From Chloroflexota bacterium (GTDB taxonomy: Bacteria; Chloroflexota; Anaerolineae; UBA1429), in the NCBI GenBank assembly GCA_012841405.1, contig DUUT01000107.1, positions 1 to 41,090 on the forward strand: DNA of 41,090 bases. Direction: 5' to 3'. Within the stretch, counting starts at the first letter, position 1, and the number at the start of each line of letters is the position of its first letter. Below the pieces are notes generated by a model. That model made no database searches and was not told the origin of the DNA. It saw only the letters and a list, made by a program, of their open reading frames with translations. The translations under genes were made by a program, and so were the position numbers. Shown here one piece after another: positions 18,333 to 26,062 of this stretch.

Positions 18333-19106
18333 TCACGCGCCGTCGCCGTTCGCTCCGCTGGCCGCCACGCCACCGCAAGCGGCGATGGCGGCCAGCACCT
18401 GCTCCACGCACGCTTCCAGCGCCGCGCTGATGTCTCCCACGCCCAGCCGCAGGAGCACCCCGTCGCGCCCCCACGCCGTGCGCGCCTCCCGCAGCGTCGC
18501 CCCCTCCGCAGGGACCTCACAGTCGACCGCTACGATCCCCCGCCGGCACCGCACCGCCAGGTCGACGATGCGGCGCGAGGCGCCATCCTCCACGACATAG
18601 TCGCGCTCGGCGGGGACCTCGCGGGCCTGCAACGCTCGCCAGAGGCGGTCGCGTGCCGCCTCCCGCTCCCAGAGGTCATTGATCTCGTGAGCGCTGAGCA
18701 ACCGCCGCAGCGTGGTAGCGATGAACGTCACGCGGCGGAGCTTGAGGCTGGGGATGGGGCGGGGCAGGGGCTCCAGCGCTCCCAGCTCGACGCGGTAATA
18801 GAGGTCATCGGCGCGGGGATGGTCCGGCTCATCGGGGACGAGTTCGCGGCGGCGCACCAGGCGAAAGCCGCGCACCGCCGCATAGTGGCTGATGGTCCAG
18901 CGCAGCTCCCCGCCATCCTTGGTGTGGTAGAAGGCCAGGTACTCGGCGCCCAGCCGCTGGGGCGCCCGCGCGAGGGGGATGCGGTACCACCCCTCGTGCT
19001 GGATCCGCTCCCAGTCCCGCGCCGTAGGGACGACGGCCACCAGCACCCGCCCATCGTAGAGCGAGGGGCCGCCCGTCCCCTCCGTTGGCTCGATGACGTC
19101 CCACAC
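18333..19106 (-). CDS. Hypothetical protein with possible degenerate DUF559/PD-(D/E)XK-like C-terminus
   Basis: 257 residues, function unknown. The first about 140 residues (LVAVVPTARDWERIQHEGWY, then a Tyr/Phe-rich beta stretch ending KLRRVTFIATTLRRL) look like a compact beta-barrel, perhaps PUA/EVE-like. The next block, ERDYVVEDGASRRIVDLAVR followed by GIVAVDCE, resembles the core of DUF559-type endonucleases, but the usual catalytic lysine after the acidic residue is absent, so it is probably inactive or only binds nucleic acid. GTG at 19106 was chosen for GGGGAGGG 7 bases upstream and because the promoter (19132-19160) excludes the longer frame. Downstream it converges with the hemerythrin gene. 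The fold assignment is my inference. Confidence 0.6.
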   Translation of the reverse strand: MWDVIEPTEGTGGPSLYDGRVLVAVVPTARDWERIQHEGWYRIPLARAPQRLGAEYLAFYHTKDGGELRWTISHYAAVRGFRLVRRRELVPDEPDHPRADDLYYRVELGALEPLPRPIPSLKLRRVTFIATTLRRLLSAHEINDLWEREAARDRLWRALQAREVPAERDYVVEDGASRRIVDLAVRCRRGIVAVDCEVPAEGATLREARTAWGRDGVLLRLGVGDISAALEACVEQVLAAIAACGGVAASGANGDGA

Positions 19107-19131
19107 CTGCGTGCCCTCCCCTGATGGGGCG

Positions 19132-19160
19132 AGTATATCCCCAGCCGCAAGGCGTGTACA
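19132..19160 (-). promoter_or_regulatory. Promoter of the 18333-19106 gene
   Basis: On the minus strand: TGTACA, 17 bp, TATACT. It lies 26 bp before the chosen GTG and just beyond the Mut7-C stop. Confidence 0.55.
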
Positions 19161-19191
19161 GTGCGCCGCCTGGCGCGCCGCATCGCTCGCC

Positions 19192-19698
19192 TCAGGATCC
19201 CCCGCTCCCCGCGGAACGCCGCCCGGGGTCATCGGCCAGGGTACCGCCGGGTGCCCAGCGCTCCAGCACGACACGCATCCGCTCCCAGTGGGTGCCGCGC
19301 CAGTAGAAGCGGTTGCACACCGGGCAGAGGCGGAACCACTCCTGGGTGCAGAACACGTACGGCGGCACCAGGCCCCAGGCCCGGTCCTTGGGGATCTCTT
19401 CTAGCGGCGCGTTGCAGATGAGGCAGCGCGAGAGGGGCGCCACGGCGCCGATGCTCAGCGCGTCATGGAGCTGATCGAGCTGCGCGGGCAGATCCTCGGC
19501 GGCGATGAGGAGGCTGCGCAGTCCACGGCGCTGCGTCAGGGCCACGTCGCGCGTCAGGAGGACGCGATCCTCGCTGCGGGCCAGGCGCGCGAGGTGGGCG
19601 TCGGGCCAGGCAGGGTCGTAGAGGGTGTCGTAGCCGAGGATGCGCAACCACCGGGCGAGGCGACCCAACATCGCGTCGACCACGAAGCGGGGTTCCAT
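19192..19698 (-). CDS. Mut7-C RNase domain protein (PIN-like, with zinc ribbon)
   Basis: 168 residues. The N-terminal PIN-like half starts FVVDAMLGRLARWLRILGYD and continues to RVLLTRDVALTQRR, with the acidic residues expected of Mut7-C (DUF82) nucleases. The C-terminal half has two CxxC pairs (CLICNAPL and CPVCNRFYW) forming a zinc ribbon. The family is named for the C-terminus of the animal Mut-7 protein; prokaryotic members are presumed RNases of unknown target. ATG 19698 has GAGG about 9 bases upstream; an ATG three codons earlier has no spacing for a ribosome site. It lies between degV and the nuclease-like gene on the same strand. Confidence 0.85.
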   Translation of the reverse strand: MEPRFVVDAMLGRLARWLRILGYDTLYDPAWPDAHLARLARSEDRVLLTRDVALTQRRGLRSLLIAAEDLPAQLDQLHDALSIGAVAPLSRCLICNAPLEEIPKDRAWGLVPPYVFCTQEWFRLCPVCNRFYWRGTHWERMRVVLERWAPGGTLADDPGRRSAGSGGS

Positions 19699-19773
19699 AC
19701 GTCCCATCCTCGGCGCGGGGCGACGCCGCCGATCGCGGGTAGTCCCGCGCCATCCACCGGCACGCCGCCGGCG

Positions 19774-20670
19774 TCAGCCGGCCAGCGTGCCCCGAGAGAC
19801 GTCGTACTCGGCGCGGCCGCAGACGGACACCGGGCAGCAGCACAGGCCCAACGCACCGATCCCCACGTGGGCACCGATGACGGGCGTCAGCGGCACGATC
19901 TGCGTCTCGATCACGTTCAGGTGCTCGGGTAGCATGGCCGCGAGGGCCTCAGCACGCTCGCTGCAGGCCGCCTCCATGATGACGGCGCGCTGCGGCTCGC
20001 CGTCGGTCCAGCCGGCCATCACCTCCACCAGGCGGGCGAGGGCGCGGCTCGACTTGCGCACGCGCTCGAGGGCGTTGATCCTGCCCTCCGTAAAGGTCAG
20101 CATCGGTTTGAACTGTAGCAGCGATCCGAGCAGCGCGGCAGCCCCGCCGATGCGCCCCCCCTTGTAGAGGTACTCCAGCGTATCCACCGTGAACACGGTG
20201 CGTTGCTGGGCAATGGCGTGCTCTACGGCCGCCACCACCCCCTCCAGATCGCTGCCCTGTGCTGCCGCCCGGGCCCCCGCCTCCACCGCCAGCATGTGCG
20301 CCGCAGCAGCACAGCGCGTATCGATGACGCGGACCGGGAATCCCTCGAGCTGCTGCGCGGCCAAGCTCGCCGAGTTGACCGTCCCGCTAATGCCGGCGGA
20401 GAGGTGCACGGAGACGATCCCTGCGGCTCCCTGGTCCTTCAGTGCCTGGTACACGGTGGCAAAATCCCCCACCGAAGGTTGCGAGGTCGTCGGCAGCTGC
20501 ACGCACTGGGGGAGTTGCTCGTAGAACGCGTCCGGGGTGATGTCGACGCCGTCGCGCAGGGTCCGATCCCCCATCTTGATGTACAGCGGGACGACACGGA
20601 TATGGTGTCGCTCGATGGTGCTGGGGTGCAGGCAGGCCGTGCTATCGGCAACCAGTGCTACGAAGGACAT
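19774..20670 (-). CDS. DegV family fatty-acid-binding protein
   Basis: 298 residues. DegV proteins bind a fatty acid between two domains; in Firmicutes related FakB proteins present fatty acids to the kinase FakA, but no FakA is seen here. Signatures: ALVADSTACLHPSTIERHHI at the start, PTTSQPSVGDF (the lipid carboxylate-binding TSxPS motif), HLSAGISGTVNSA and YLYKGGRIG, then PVIGAHVGIGALG near the end. AAGGAGG 5 bases before the ATG at 20670 fixes the start. The C-terminus carries an unusual CCCPVSVCGRAEY tail with four Cys. It is divergent from the beta-helix gene. Confidence 0.93.
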   Translation of the reverse strand: MSFVALVADSTACLHPSTIERHHIRVVPLYIKMGDRTLRDGVDITPDAFYEQLPQCVQLPTTSQPSVGDFATVYQALKDQGAAGIVSVHLSAGISGTVNSASLAAQQLEGFPVRVIDTRCAAAAHMLAVEAGARAAAQGSDLEGVVAAVEHAIAQQRTVFTVDTLEYLYKGGRIGGAAALLGSLLQFKPMLTFTEGRINALERVRKSSRALARLVEVMAGWTDGEPQRAVIMEAACSERAEALAAMLPEHLNVIETQIVPLTPVIGAHVGIGALGLCCCPVSVCGRAEYDVSRGTLAG

Positions 20671-20766
20671 CGAGCCTCCTTGAGGATGACAGGGATGATG
20701 GCGCGCCAATGGTCTTTTACCTCAACACCCCCACTCCTGCCAAGTTACGGGCGAATCCGCAGAGTA

Positions 20767-20794
20767 TTGACCTCTCGCGTGGGAGCGCTAGAAT
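20767..20794 (+). promoter_or_regulatory. Promoter of the beta-helix gene
   Basis: TTGACC (20767-20772), 16 bp, TAGAAT (20789-20794), 35 bp before the start codon. Confidence 0.65.
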
Positions 20795-20829
20795 GCCGCC
20801 GAGACACCACCCGAGACGGAGGGAGACCC

Positions 20830-22044
20830 ATGCGTAGCGTGCCACGGATCACCGTCGGACAGGCTGGAGCGGATATCGTGGGCACCGACCACCGCGCGCT
20901 GCAGGCGGCGGTGGACTATATCGGTGGGCTCGGACAGGGCATCGTCGAGATCGGCCCTGGCCTCTACACCATGGGCGATTCGCTGCACCTGCGCAGCGGC
21001 GTCCACGTGGAGGGCGCCGGCGCCGATATCGTCCTGCGGGCGAATGACGGCGTCACCTCGCCCCTGGTGCTCGACGGCGACTATGGCGAGGAGCAGGTGA
21101 CGGTGGCCGATGCCACCGGGTTTGTCCCCGGCGGCGGCATCACCGTGCGCGACGACCGCGCGGGCGGCTTTCACGTGACGGTGACGCGCATCGTGGCGGT
21201 CGAGGGGAACGTGCTCCACCTGGCCCAACCGCTGCTGGCGGATTACCTGGTGGCGCACGGCGCCGTCGCCCAGCGCGGATTCCCCGTGCTGAGCGGCTAC
21301 TATGTGCGCGACGTGACCATCGAGCACCTGACCATCGACGGGAACCGCGAGACCAACGCCCTCCTGACGGGCTGCCGTGGCGCGGGGATCTTTTTGTACC
21401 GCAGCCATGGCACGCGCATCGCTGGCTGCACCGTGCGCTGCTTCCCTGGGGATGGCATCAGCTTTCAGCAGTCCGATGACGTGGTGGTCGAGGATTGCCT
21501 CTGTGTGGAGAACGCCGAGCTGGGGATGCACCCGGGCAGCGGCAGCCAGCGCCCCACCATCCGCCGCTGCACCTGCCGCGACAACGGCCGGATCGGCCTC
21601 TTCCTGTGCTGGCGCGTCCGCCACGGCACCTTTGAGGACAATGTGCTCGAGGGGAACGGCTTTACCGGCATCTCCATCGGGCACAAGGATACCGACAATG
21701 TCTTTCGCCGCAACCGGGTGGCGGGCAATCGCGTGTGGGGCATCCACTTTCGCGACGAGAGCGAGGCGATGGCCGGGCACCGCAACCTGTTCATCGGCAA
21801 CACCATCATCGGGAACGGCACCGCCGAGGAGGGTGGCGGCGTGCGGGTGGACGGCGAGACGCACGATCTCACCTTTGAGCACAACACCATCGGCGGCGAC
21901 GCGCCAGCCGCTCAGCAGCGCGTGGGCATCAGCGCGGGCCCGGGCGCGCGACGCATCACCCTGCGCCGCAACCGCATCGCGGGCAACGGTGACGGCCAGC
22001 TCGAGAGTGAGGCGGGTGAGGATGTTTGGGTACACCTGGAGTAG
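20830..22044 (+). CDS. Right-handed parallel beta-helix repeat protein
   Basis: 404 residues made largely of short repeats of the pectate-lyase/NosD type, such as VTIEHLTIDGN, TRIAGCTVRCFPGDGISF, VVVEDCLCVENAELGM, GTFEDNVLEGNGFTGISIG and NVFRRNRVAGNRVWGIHF, each giving one coil. It could bind or cut a polysaccharide, or act as a scaffold; no catalytic set can be assigned. There is no signal peptide (start MRSVPRITVGQAGADIVG), unusual for a carbohydrate-active beta-helix, so it may act inside the cell or leave by another route. GAGGGAG lies just upstream of the ATG. It is transcribed alone and followed by a clear terminator. Confidence 0.85.
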   Translation: MRSVPRITVGQAGADIVGTDHRALQAAVDYIGGLGQGIVEIGPGLYTMGDSLHLRSGVHVEGAGADIVLRANDGVTSPLVLDGDYGEEQVTVADATGFVPGGGITVRDDRAGGFHVTVTRIVAVEGNVLHLAQPLLADYLVAHGAVAQRGFPVLSGYYVRDVTIEHLTIDGNRETNALLTGCRGAGIFLYRSHGTRIAGCTVRCFPGDGISFQQSDDVVVEDCLCVENAELGMHPGSGSQRPTIRRCTCRDNGRIGLFLCWRVRHGTFEDNVLEGNGFTGISIGHKDTDNVFRRNRVAGNRVWGIHFRDESEAMAGHRNLFIGNTIIGNGTAEEGGGVRVDGETHDLTFEHNTIGGDAPAAQQRVGISAGPGARRITLRRNRIAGNGDGQLESEAGEDVWVHLE

Positions 22045-22060
22045 CCCCGCGCGCCTCTTG

Positions 22061-22090
22061 CCACCGTCTGCCGGGCCGGTGGTTTGTTGT
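22061..22090 (+). terminator. Intrinsic terminator of the beta-helix gene
   Basis: CCACCG, a 10-nt loop, CGGTGG, then TTTGTTGT. It lies 17 bases after the stop. The T-rich tail overlaps the -35 box of the next promoter. Confidence 0.7.
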
Positions 22091-22115
22091 CGCCCACTAG
22101 GCGCTATGCTATAAT
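22087..22115 (+). promoter_or_regulatory. Promoter of the zinc-ribbon gene
   Basis: TTGTCG (22087-22092), 17 bp, TATAAT (22110-22115) with a TGC extension. This is the best -10 match in the window. Confidence 0.75.
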
Positions 22116-22170
22116 CGCGACCAAACGACCGGCACGTTGCCGTCTGCAGTCACAGGGGCGAACGGAGACC

Positions 22171-22464
22171 ATGAATTGTCCAAATTGTGGCACGTACAAC
22201 CCAGAGGGTCGCACCACGTGTTGGCGGTGTGATAAGGAGCTTCCCAAACCCAAGCCTCAGAAGCGCCGGAACCCCCAAAAGTCGGCGCAGACCTGGCTCT
22301 ATGTCATCGTCGCGGTCTTTTTGGTCTACACTCTGCTGCAGATGTGTGGCGTGCCCCTGCCGTTTGGGACCCAGGCACCGATCCCGGCCGAGCCCAGCGG
22401 CGGCCTCCTGCCCTCCATGCCCCCACCGGCGGCGCTCGGTGCGCTCCTGGCGGGGTTCCTCTAG
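22171..22464 (+). CDS. Small zinc-ribbon single-pass membrane protein
   Basis: 97 residues. It starts MNCPNCGTYNPEGRTTCWRC, a four-cysteine zinc ribbon, then a Lys/Arg/Pro-rich linker, one membrane segment (TWLYVIVAVFLVYTLLQMCG) and a Pro-rich tail. The positive linker puts the ribbon in the cytoplasm. Proteins with this plan are common and uncharacterised. It has its own strong promoter and a terminator hairpin that lies inside the end of the convergent surE gene; the two stop codons are 1-2 bases apart. GGAG is 4-5 bases before the ATG. Confidence 0.8.
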   Translation: MNCPNCGTYNPEGRTTCWRCDKELPKPKPQKRRNPQKSAQTWLYVIVAVFLVYTLLQMCGVPLPFGTQAPIPAEPSGGLLPSMPPPAALGALLAGFL

Positions 22465-22465
22465 C

Positions 22466-23335
22466 CTAGGCGTCGTTGCCCTGCAGGGTCGAGCCATCCG
22501 CTCGACCCTGTTTCGTGTCGGCGACGGTATCCTCCAGCGTGATCTGCCAGGCGCGCAGCAACGGTAGCCGGGCATAGTCCGTTAGGTCCAGGACGATGGG
22601 CGTCACCGAGACGTACCCCGCCTCCAGCGCCCCGATATCGGTCCCCTCCTCGGGCACACCAGAGGGCGGCTCCCCGCCGATCCAGTAGTACGTGCGCCCG
22701 CGCGGGTCGCTGCGCTCCACCAGCGCGTCCCGGTACACGCGCCGCCCGAGCCGCGTGATGTGCACCCCGCGCAGCGCGCTCTGTGGGAGGTTCGGTACGT
22801 TCACGTTCAGGAGCAGGGGCGAGTCCTCCGCATCCCGCGGGTGCGTGGCCATCTCGCGCAGCGCCAACTCGGCGAGCCGGGCCACAAAGGCCGCCGCCAC
22901 CGAAGGATCGGCGATATCGAACCCGTCCACCGATGCGGCGATCGCCGGTATCCCAGCGACGACCGCCTCCATCGCCGCCGCCACCGTCCCCGAATAGGTG
23001 ATGTCGCTGCCCACATTGGCGCCCGCATTGATGCCCGAGACGACGAGATCGGGCGCGCGGTCCAACAGCCCCAGGAGCGCCAGGGCAACGCAATCGGACG
23101 GCGTGCCGTTCGTGGTGCGCGCCTCCGTGCCGTCGGCCAGGGTGACGGTCCACACGCGCAGGGGTTTGTGCATCGTCTTGGTGTGACCGGCGGCAGACCA
23201 GTTGTGATCCGGCGCCACGACATCGACGTGGGCAACGGCGCGCAGCGCCTGCACGAGCGCCAGGAGGCCGGGCGCCTCGACGCCGTCATCGTTCGTGAGC
23301 AGGATGCGGGGTTGTGTGGGGGCATTCTCGGACAT
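22466..23335 (-). CDS. surE: 5'/3'-nucleotidase SurE
   Basis: 289 residues. SurE dephosphorylates nucleoside 5' and 3' monophosphates with a divalent metal. Signatures: ILLTNDDGVEAPGLLAL (metal Asp-Asp near the N-terminus), VVAPDHNWSAAGHT, TNGTPSDCVALAL and VSGINAGANVGSDITYSGTV. The ATG at 23335 has AGGAG 8 bases upstream; a GTG two codons earlier is too close to it. The last residues (GRADGSTLQGNDA) are encoded by the two arms of a terminator hairpin that serves the opposite strand. It is the last gene of the tsaE, tsaB, rimI, surE series. Confidence 0.95.
   Translation of the reverse strand: MSENAPTQPRILLTNDDGVEAPGLLALVQALRAVAHVDVVAPDHNWSAAGHTKTMHKPLRVWTVTLADGTEARTTNGTPSDCVALALLGLLDRAPDLVVSGINAGANVGSDITYSGTVAAAMEAVVAGIPAIAASVDGFDIADPSVAAAFVARLAELALREMATHPRDAEDSPLLLNVNVPNLPQSALRGVHITRLGRRVYRDALVERSDPRGRTYYWIGGEPPSGVPEEGTDIGALEAGYVSVTPIVLDLTDYARLPLLRAWQITLEDTVADTKQGRADGSTLQGNDA
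22484..22514 (+). terminator. Intrinsic terminator embedded in the 3' end of surE
   Basis: CAGGGTCGAG (22484-22493), a 7-nt loop, CTCGACCCTG (22501-22510), then TTTCG. The 10-bp stem is perfect. It follows the zinc-ribbon stop by 19 bases and lies within the surE coding sequence on the other strand. Confidence 0.65.
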
Positions 23336-23386
23336 GGGCACTACTCCTCTGGTCAGAGCGTCGCCACTCGGGTCGTCACGCCGGAA

Positions 23387-23412
23387 GCCTCACGGGGGGC
23401 CCCCCGTGAGGC
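23387..23412 (-). terminator. Perfect 26-bp palindrome between rimI and surE
   Basis: GCCTCACGGGGGG is followed directly by its reverse complement, 4 bases after the rimI stop. No T run follows on the minus strand, so it may slow or process the transcript rather than end it. Confidence 0.45.
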
Positions 23413-23415
23413 CGC

Positions 23416-24078
23416 TCATGGGGCCACATCCTCCGCGCGCGGCGCCTTGAGCGCGCTCGCCGGGGCCTCTGGCGTCTTGACGAGTCGCGCATGCAGCTGC
23501 TCGGTGAGCGTGGCGAGCAGGGCGCCATACCCCGGCGCCACGATGGAATCGGTAGTCATGACGAGGGCATCCTCACGGTTATCCGTATAGTACCCCTTGC
23601 GCCGCCCAACCACGCGAAAGCCGTACTTGAGGTAGAGGTTCTGTGCCGTCACGTTGCTCACGCGCACTTCGAGGGTCATCACCTCGGCGCCGCGCGCACG
23701 GGCGCGCTCAATGAGGCCGGCGAGGAGCAGCTCCCCCAGCCCACGCCCCCGCCAGGCGGCGCGCACCGCCAGGGTACAGATGTGGCCCTCCTCGAGCACC
23801 ATCCACAACCCGCCATAGCCGATGAGCGACGGATCCTGCTGGGGAGGCTTGAGGAGCCGCCGCATCGAGCGGGCGAGGCGGCCCTCCGCACGCTCGGGCG
23901 CCATCCAGGGGAGGTAGCGCACGACGAGGTACTCTGCGTTGGGGTTGTTCGTCAGATCGTAGGTGAACGCTGAGGTAGACCAGGGAAGCGAGAAGACGCT
24001 GCGCTCAACCGCCGAGACGGTGGGTACATCCGCCAGCTGCATGGGCATGAGCGCGTACGGCGTTCCATCGAGGTTCAT
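23416..24078 (-). CDS. rimI: Ribosomal-protein-S18-alanine N-acetyltransferase-like GNAT protein
   Basis: 220 residues. GNAT fold with the acetyl-CoA-binding motif VRAAWRGRGLGELLLAGLIE, then MTLEVRVSNVTAQNLYLKYGF and RKGYYTDNREDALVMT, which is the characteristic end of RimI. RimI acetylates the N-terminus of ribosomal protein S18 in E. coli. Its place next to tsaB and tsaE is the usual one. There is an insert of about 30 residues (ERAEGRLARSMRRLLKPPQQ) between strands and a longer Ala/Pro tail than usual. ATG 24078 has AGGGTG upstream. The substrate is inferred from family and context. Confidence 0.9.
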   Translation of the reverse strand: MNLDGTPYALMPMQLADVPTVSAVERSVFSLPWSTSAFTYDLTNNPNAEYLVVRYLPWMAPERAEGRLARSMRRLLKPPQQDPSLIGYGGLWMVLEEGHICTLAVRAAWRGRGLGELLLAGLIERARARGAEVMTLEVRVSNVTAQNLYLKYGFRVVGRRKGYYTDNREDALVMTTDSIVAPGYGALLATLTEQLHARLVKTPEAPASALKAPRAEDVAP

Positions 24079-24131
24079 ACGCCATTCACCCTATCACCCC
24101 TCACATCACGCGCGGCGCGTGGCAGACCGCG

Positions 24132-24803
24132 CTAGCTTCCCGAGGTGGGTTGATGGAGGTAGACCGGGGCGAGGCTGTCCAGGTCATCGCTCTCACCCGC
24201 CTCGAGCCGCTCCCAGGCCAACTCGGCGAGGTATCCCGCCCGACGCACCGACCCGGCGAGCGACGAGATGGCCACTCGCTCGGCATCGGGGAGGTTGAGC
24301 AGCCGCTCGGCGAGTGCCGCGTTCACCTCCCCCGCCACGAGGGTCAGCGCATCGAACGTGGGCGTCCACTCGCTGGCCCGCACGAGCGCCACCTCGCCCT
24401 CTTGCACCGGCAGGCCGTCCACAAAGTGGTAGCGGGCCACGCAGATGCGCCCCCGCCCGGCCTCGAGCACAGCGAGGACCGGGCCGCCGGGATCGCCCGC
24501 TGCGTAGGCGGTCACGTCCAGCGAGGGAACCCCCAGGATGGGGATCCCCAAGGCGAGGCACAGCCCCTTGGCGATGCTCATGCCGATGCGCAAGCCGGTG
24601 AACGACCCGGGGCCGGTGGTGACGGCGACGCCACGCAGGGCCTCCGGGCCCACACCGAGCTGGCTCAGCATGGCGGCGATGGCCGGCGCCGTCTCCACGG
24701 TATGGCGATTGTTCGACCGCCAGCTGTGCTCCGACAGGATGCCGGTGGCGTCGTACAGCGCCACACTGGCGGTGCGGGTGGCCGTATCGATGGCGAGAAG
24801 CAT
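24132..24803 (-). CDS. tsaB: tRNA t6A37 threonylcarbamoyltransferase complex subunit TsaB
   Basis: 223 residues. TsaB is an ASKHA-fold paralogue of TsaD that holds the TsaD/TsaE complex making t6A on ANN-decoding tRNAs. Seen: MLLAIDTATRTASVALYD, GVAVTTGPGSFTGLRIGMSI and LGVPSLDVTAY. ATG 24803 begins one base after the tsaE stop, with GGAG 5 bases upstream, so translation is likely coupled. The open frame upstream to 24875 only encodes the opposite-frame reading of a 12-bp tandem repeat (Pro/Thr repeats) and is not a real N-terminus. The lower-numbered partner rimI follows after 53 bp. TsaC and TsaD are not in the window. Confidence 0.95.
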   Translation of the reverse strand: MLLAIDTATRTASVALYDATGILSEHSWRSNNRHTVETAPAIAAMLSQLGVGPEALRGVAVTTGPGSFTGLRIGMSIAKGLCLALGIPILGVPSLDVTAYAAGDPGGPVLAVLEAGRGRICVARYHFVDGLPVQEGEVALVRASEWTPTFDALTLVAGEVNAALAERLLNLPDAERVAISSLAGSVRRAGYLAELAWERLEAGESDDLDSLAPVYLHQPTSGS

Positions 24804-24804
24804 C

Positions 24805-25398
24805 CTACTCCATTCCGATGGCGTTACCGCCGGTGTTACCGGCGGCGTTAGCGGCGGTGTTAGCGGCGGCGTCATCAGCGGCGTGACCGGTCAGGGCTTC
24901 GCGCAGCGCGCGCACCACCTCCGCATAGTGCGCGCCGACGGCCTCGAACCGCAGGCGGCGGCTGCTCGGGTCGAGGTACGTCAGCGTGACCCACAGCCGC
25001 TCCCGCGGCATATAGTCACGCGCCCGCTCGGCCCATTCGATCACCGTGATCCCATTGCCATAGATATAGTCTTCGAGCCCTAGCGTCACGAGGTCATCCT
25101 CGCGCTCGATGCGATAGAGATCGACGTGGTACAGCCGCCCGCCCCGTTGGCTGGGGATGTACTCGTTGATCAACACAAAGGTGGGGCTCGTGATCACATC
25201 GTCGACGCCCATGCCGTGGCCAATCCCCTGCGTCAAGCAGGTCTTGCCGCTGCCCAGGTCCCCCTCCAGACATACCGTATCCCCCGGGGCGAGTAGAGCA
25301 CCGAGACGCGTGCCAATATCAAAGGTCTCCCGGGCGCTGTGAGTGACGAGTTCCAACGATTCGACGTGGTTGCGCGTCAACGGCCTCTCCCCGCACAT
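24805..25398 (-). CDS. tsaE: tRNA t6A37 biosynthesis ATPase TsaE
   Basis: About 197 residues. TsaE is the P-loop ATPase that recycles the t6A complex: Walker A EGDLGSGKTCLTQGIGHGMG, SPTFVLINEY, LYHVDLYRIERED and the VIEWAERARDYMP block. The C-terminus is extended by about 24 residues of Ala/Gly/Asn encoded by six 12-bp tandem units (24820-24891), unlike ordinary TsaE. The start is uncertain: ATG 25398 lacks a ribosome site, GTG 25410 likewise, while TTG 25380 has GGGGAGAGG just upstream; homology begins after all three. Its stop is one base before the tsaB ATG. Confidence 0.92.
   Translation of the reverse strand: MCGERPLTRNHVESLELVTHSARETFDIGTRLGALLAPGDTVCLEGDLGSGKTCLTQGIGHGMGVDDVITSPTFVLINEYIPSQRGGRLYHVDLYRIEREDDLVTLGLEDYIYGNGITVIEWAERARDYMPRERLWVTLTYLDPSSRRLRFEAVGAHYAEVVRALREALTGHAADDAAANTAANAAGNTGGNAIGME
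24820..24891. repeat. Coding minisatellite, six 12-bp units in the tsaE 3' end
   Basis: Six successive 12-mers each beginning GGYGT (GGCGTTACCGCC, GGTGTTACCGGC, GGCGTTAGCGGC, GGTGTTAGCGGC, GGCGTCATCAGC, GGCGTGACCGGT). The unit is a multiple of three, so copy-number change keeps the tsaE frame. Confidence 0.8.
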
Positions 25399-25410
25399 GG
25401 TATCTATCAC

Positions 25411-25453
25411 AAAAGCGACGGCACGGTGCGCCCGTCACTGCGCGCCCCGTGCC
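25411..25453 (-). terminator. Possible terminator of the flavin reductase-like gene
   Basis: On the minus strand GGCACGG pairs with CCGTGCC across a GC-rich loop, and CTTTTG follows after four bases. It lies between the flavin reductase stop and tsaE. Confidence 0.4.
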
Positions 25454-25468
25454 GCCCGCCCCGCGCGA

Positions 25469-26035
25469 TCAGACCTCGATCGCCTTTCCCGGCACACAGA
25501 ACTGCCTGCCGCCAAGGTGCAGCAAGGGGCAGAGTTCCTCCTGATCCTCCGGAGTGTCGCCCTGGGTACACCGCCATGTCCCCGCGAACGCCTCCTCCTC
25601 GACCCAGGCGCCAATGATCTCGGCCACGAACACCGTATGGTCACCGGGCGTCACCGCCGTCACGACGGCACACTCGATGTGCGCCAGGCACTCGGCGATC
25701 CCGGGAACCTCCACGCGATGCCCCGACTCGAGGGTGAGCCCCGTCGTGGCGATCTTGTCCACGTCCGCGCCCGAGGCCTCGCCACAGGCCGCCACCTGTT
25801 CAGCCAGCGCCCGTCCGGGGATGTTGAGCACGGCCTCCTCCGAGCGCTGCAGCATGCCATGGGTGTAGGTGCTTGGGTGGATGGCCATCATCACCATCGG
25901 CGGTTCCAGGCTCACCGGGCATACCCAGGCAATCGTCATCACGTTCACCTGACCGCGATAGCGGGTGGTGAGCAAGCACGCGGGCCGCGGCGCCAACAGG
26001 CGATGGGCCTGGCTGAGTGGTATCTCGACCTTCAT
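25469..26035 (-). CDS. Flavin reductase-like FMN-binding split-barrel protein
   Basis: 188 residues. The protein opens MKVEIPLSQAHRLLAPRPAC and runs LTTRYRGQVNVMTIAWVCPV, the FMN phosphate-binding region of the flavin reductase-like family, then MVMMAIHPSTYTHGML and AECLAHIECAVVTAVTPGDH, where a conserved His/Glu surface lies. Members reduce flavin with NAD(P)H or simply bind FMN. A C-terminal part has three Cys (WRCTQ, LCPLL, FCVPG). ATG 26035 has GAGG 6-7 bases upstream and a strong promoter 28 bp earlier. It stands alone. Confidence 0.88.
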   Translation of the reverse strand: MKVEIPLSQAHRLLAPRPACLLTTRYRGQVNVMTIAWVCPVSLEPPMVMMAIHPSTYTHGMLQRSEEAVLNIPGRALAEQVAACGEASGADVDKIATTGLTLESGHRVEVPGIAECLAHIECAVVTAVTPGDHTVFVAEIIGAWVEEEAFAGTWRCTQGDTPEDQEELCPLLHLGGRQFCVPGKAIEV

Positions 26036-26062
26036 GATGGACCTCAGTGACAGATTAGGAAA

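Noticed and set aside
24804-24875. N-terminal extension of TsaB made of Pro/Thr repeats
   Set aside because: It is the alternative-frame reading of the 12-bp repeat in tsaE; TsaB homology and a ribosome site begin at 24803.
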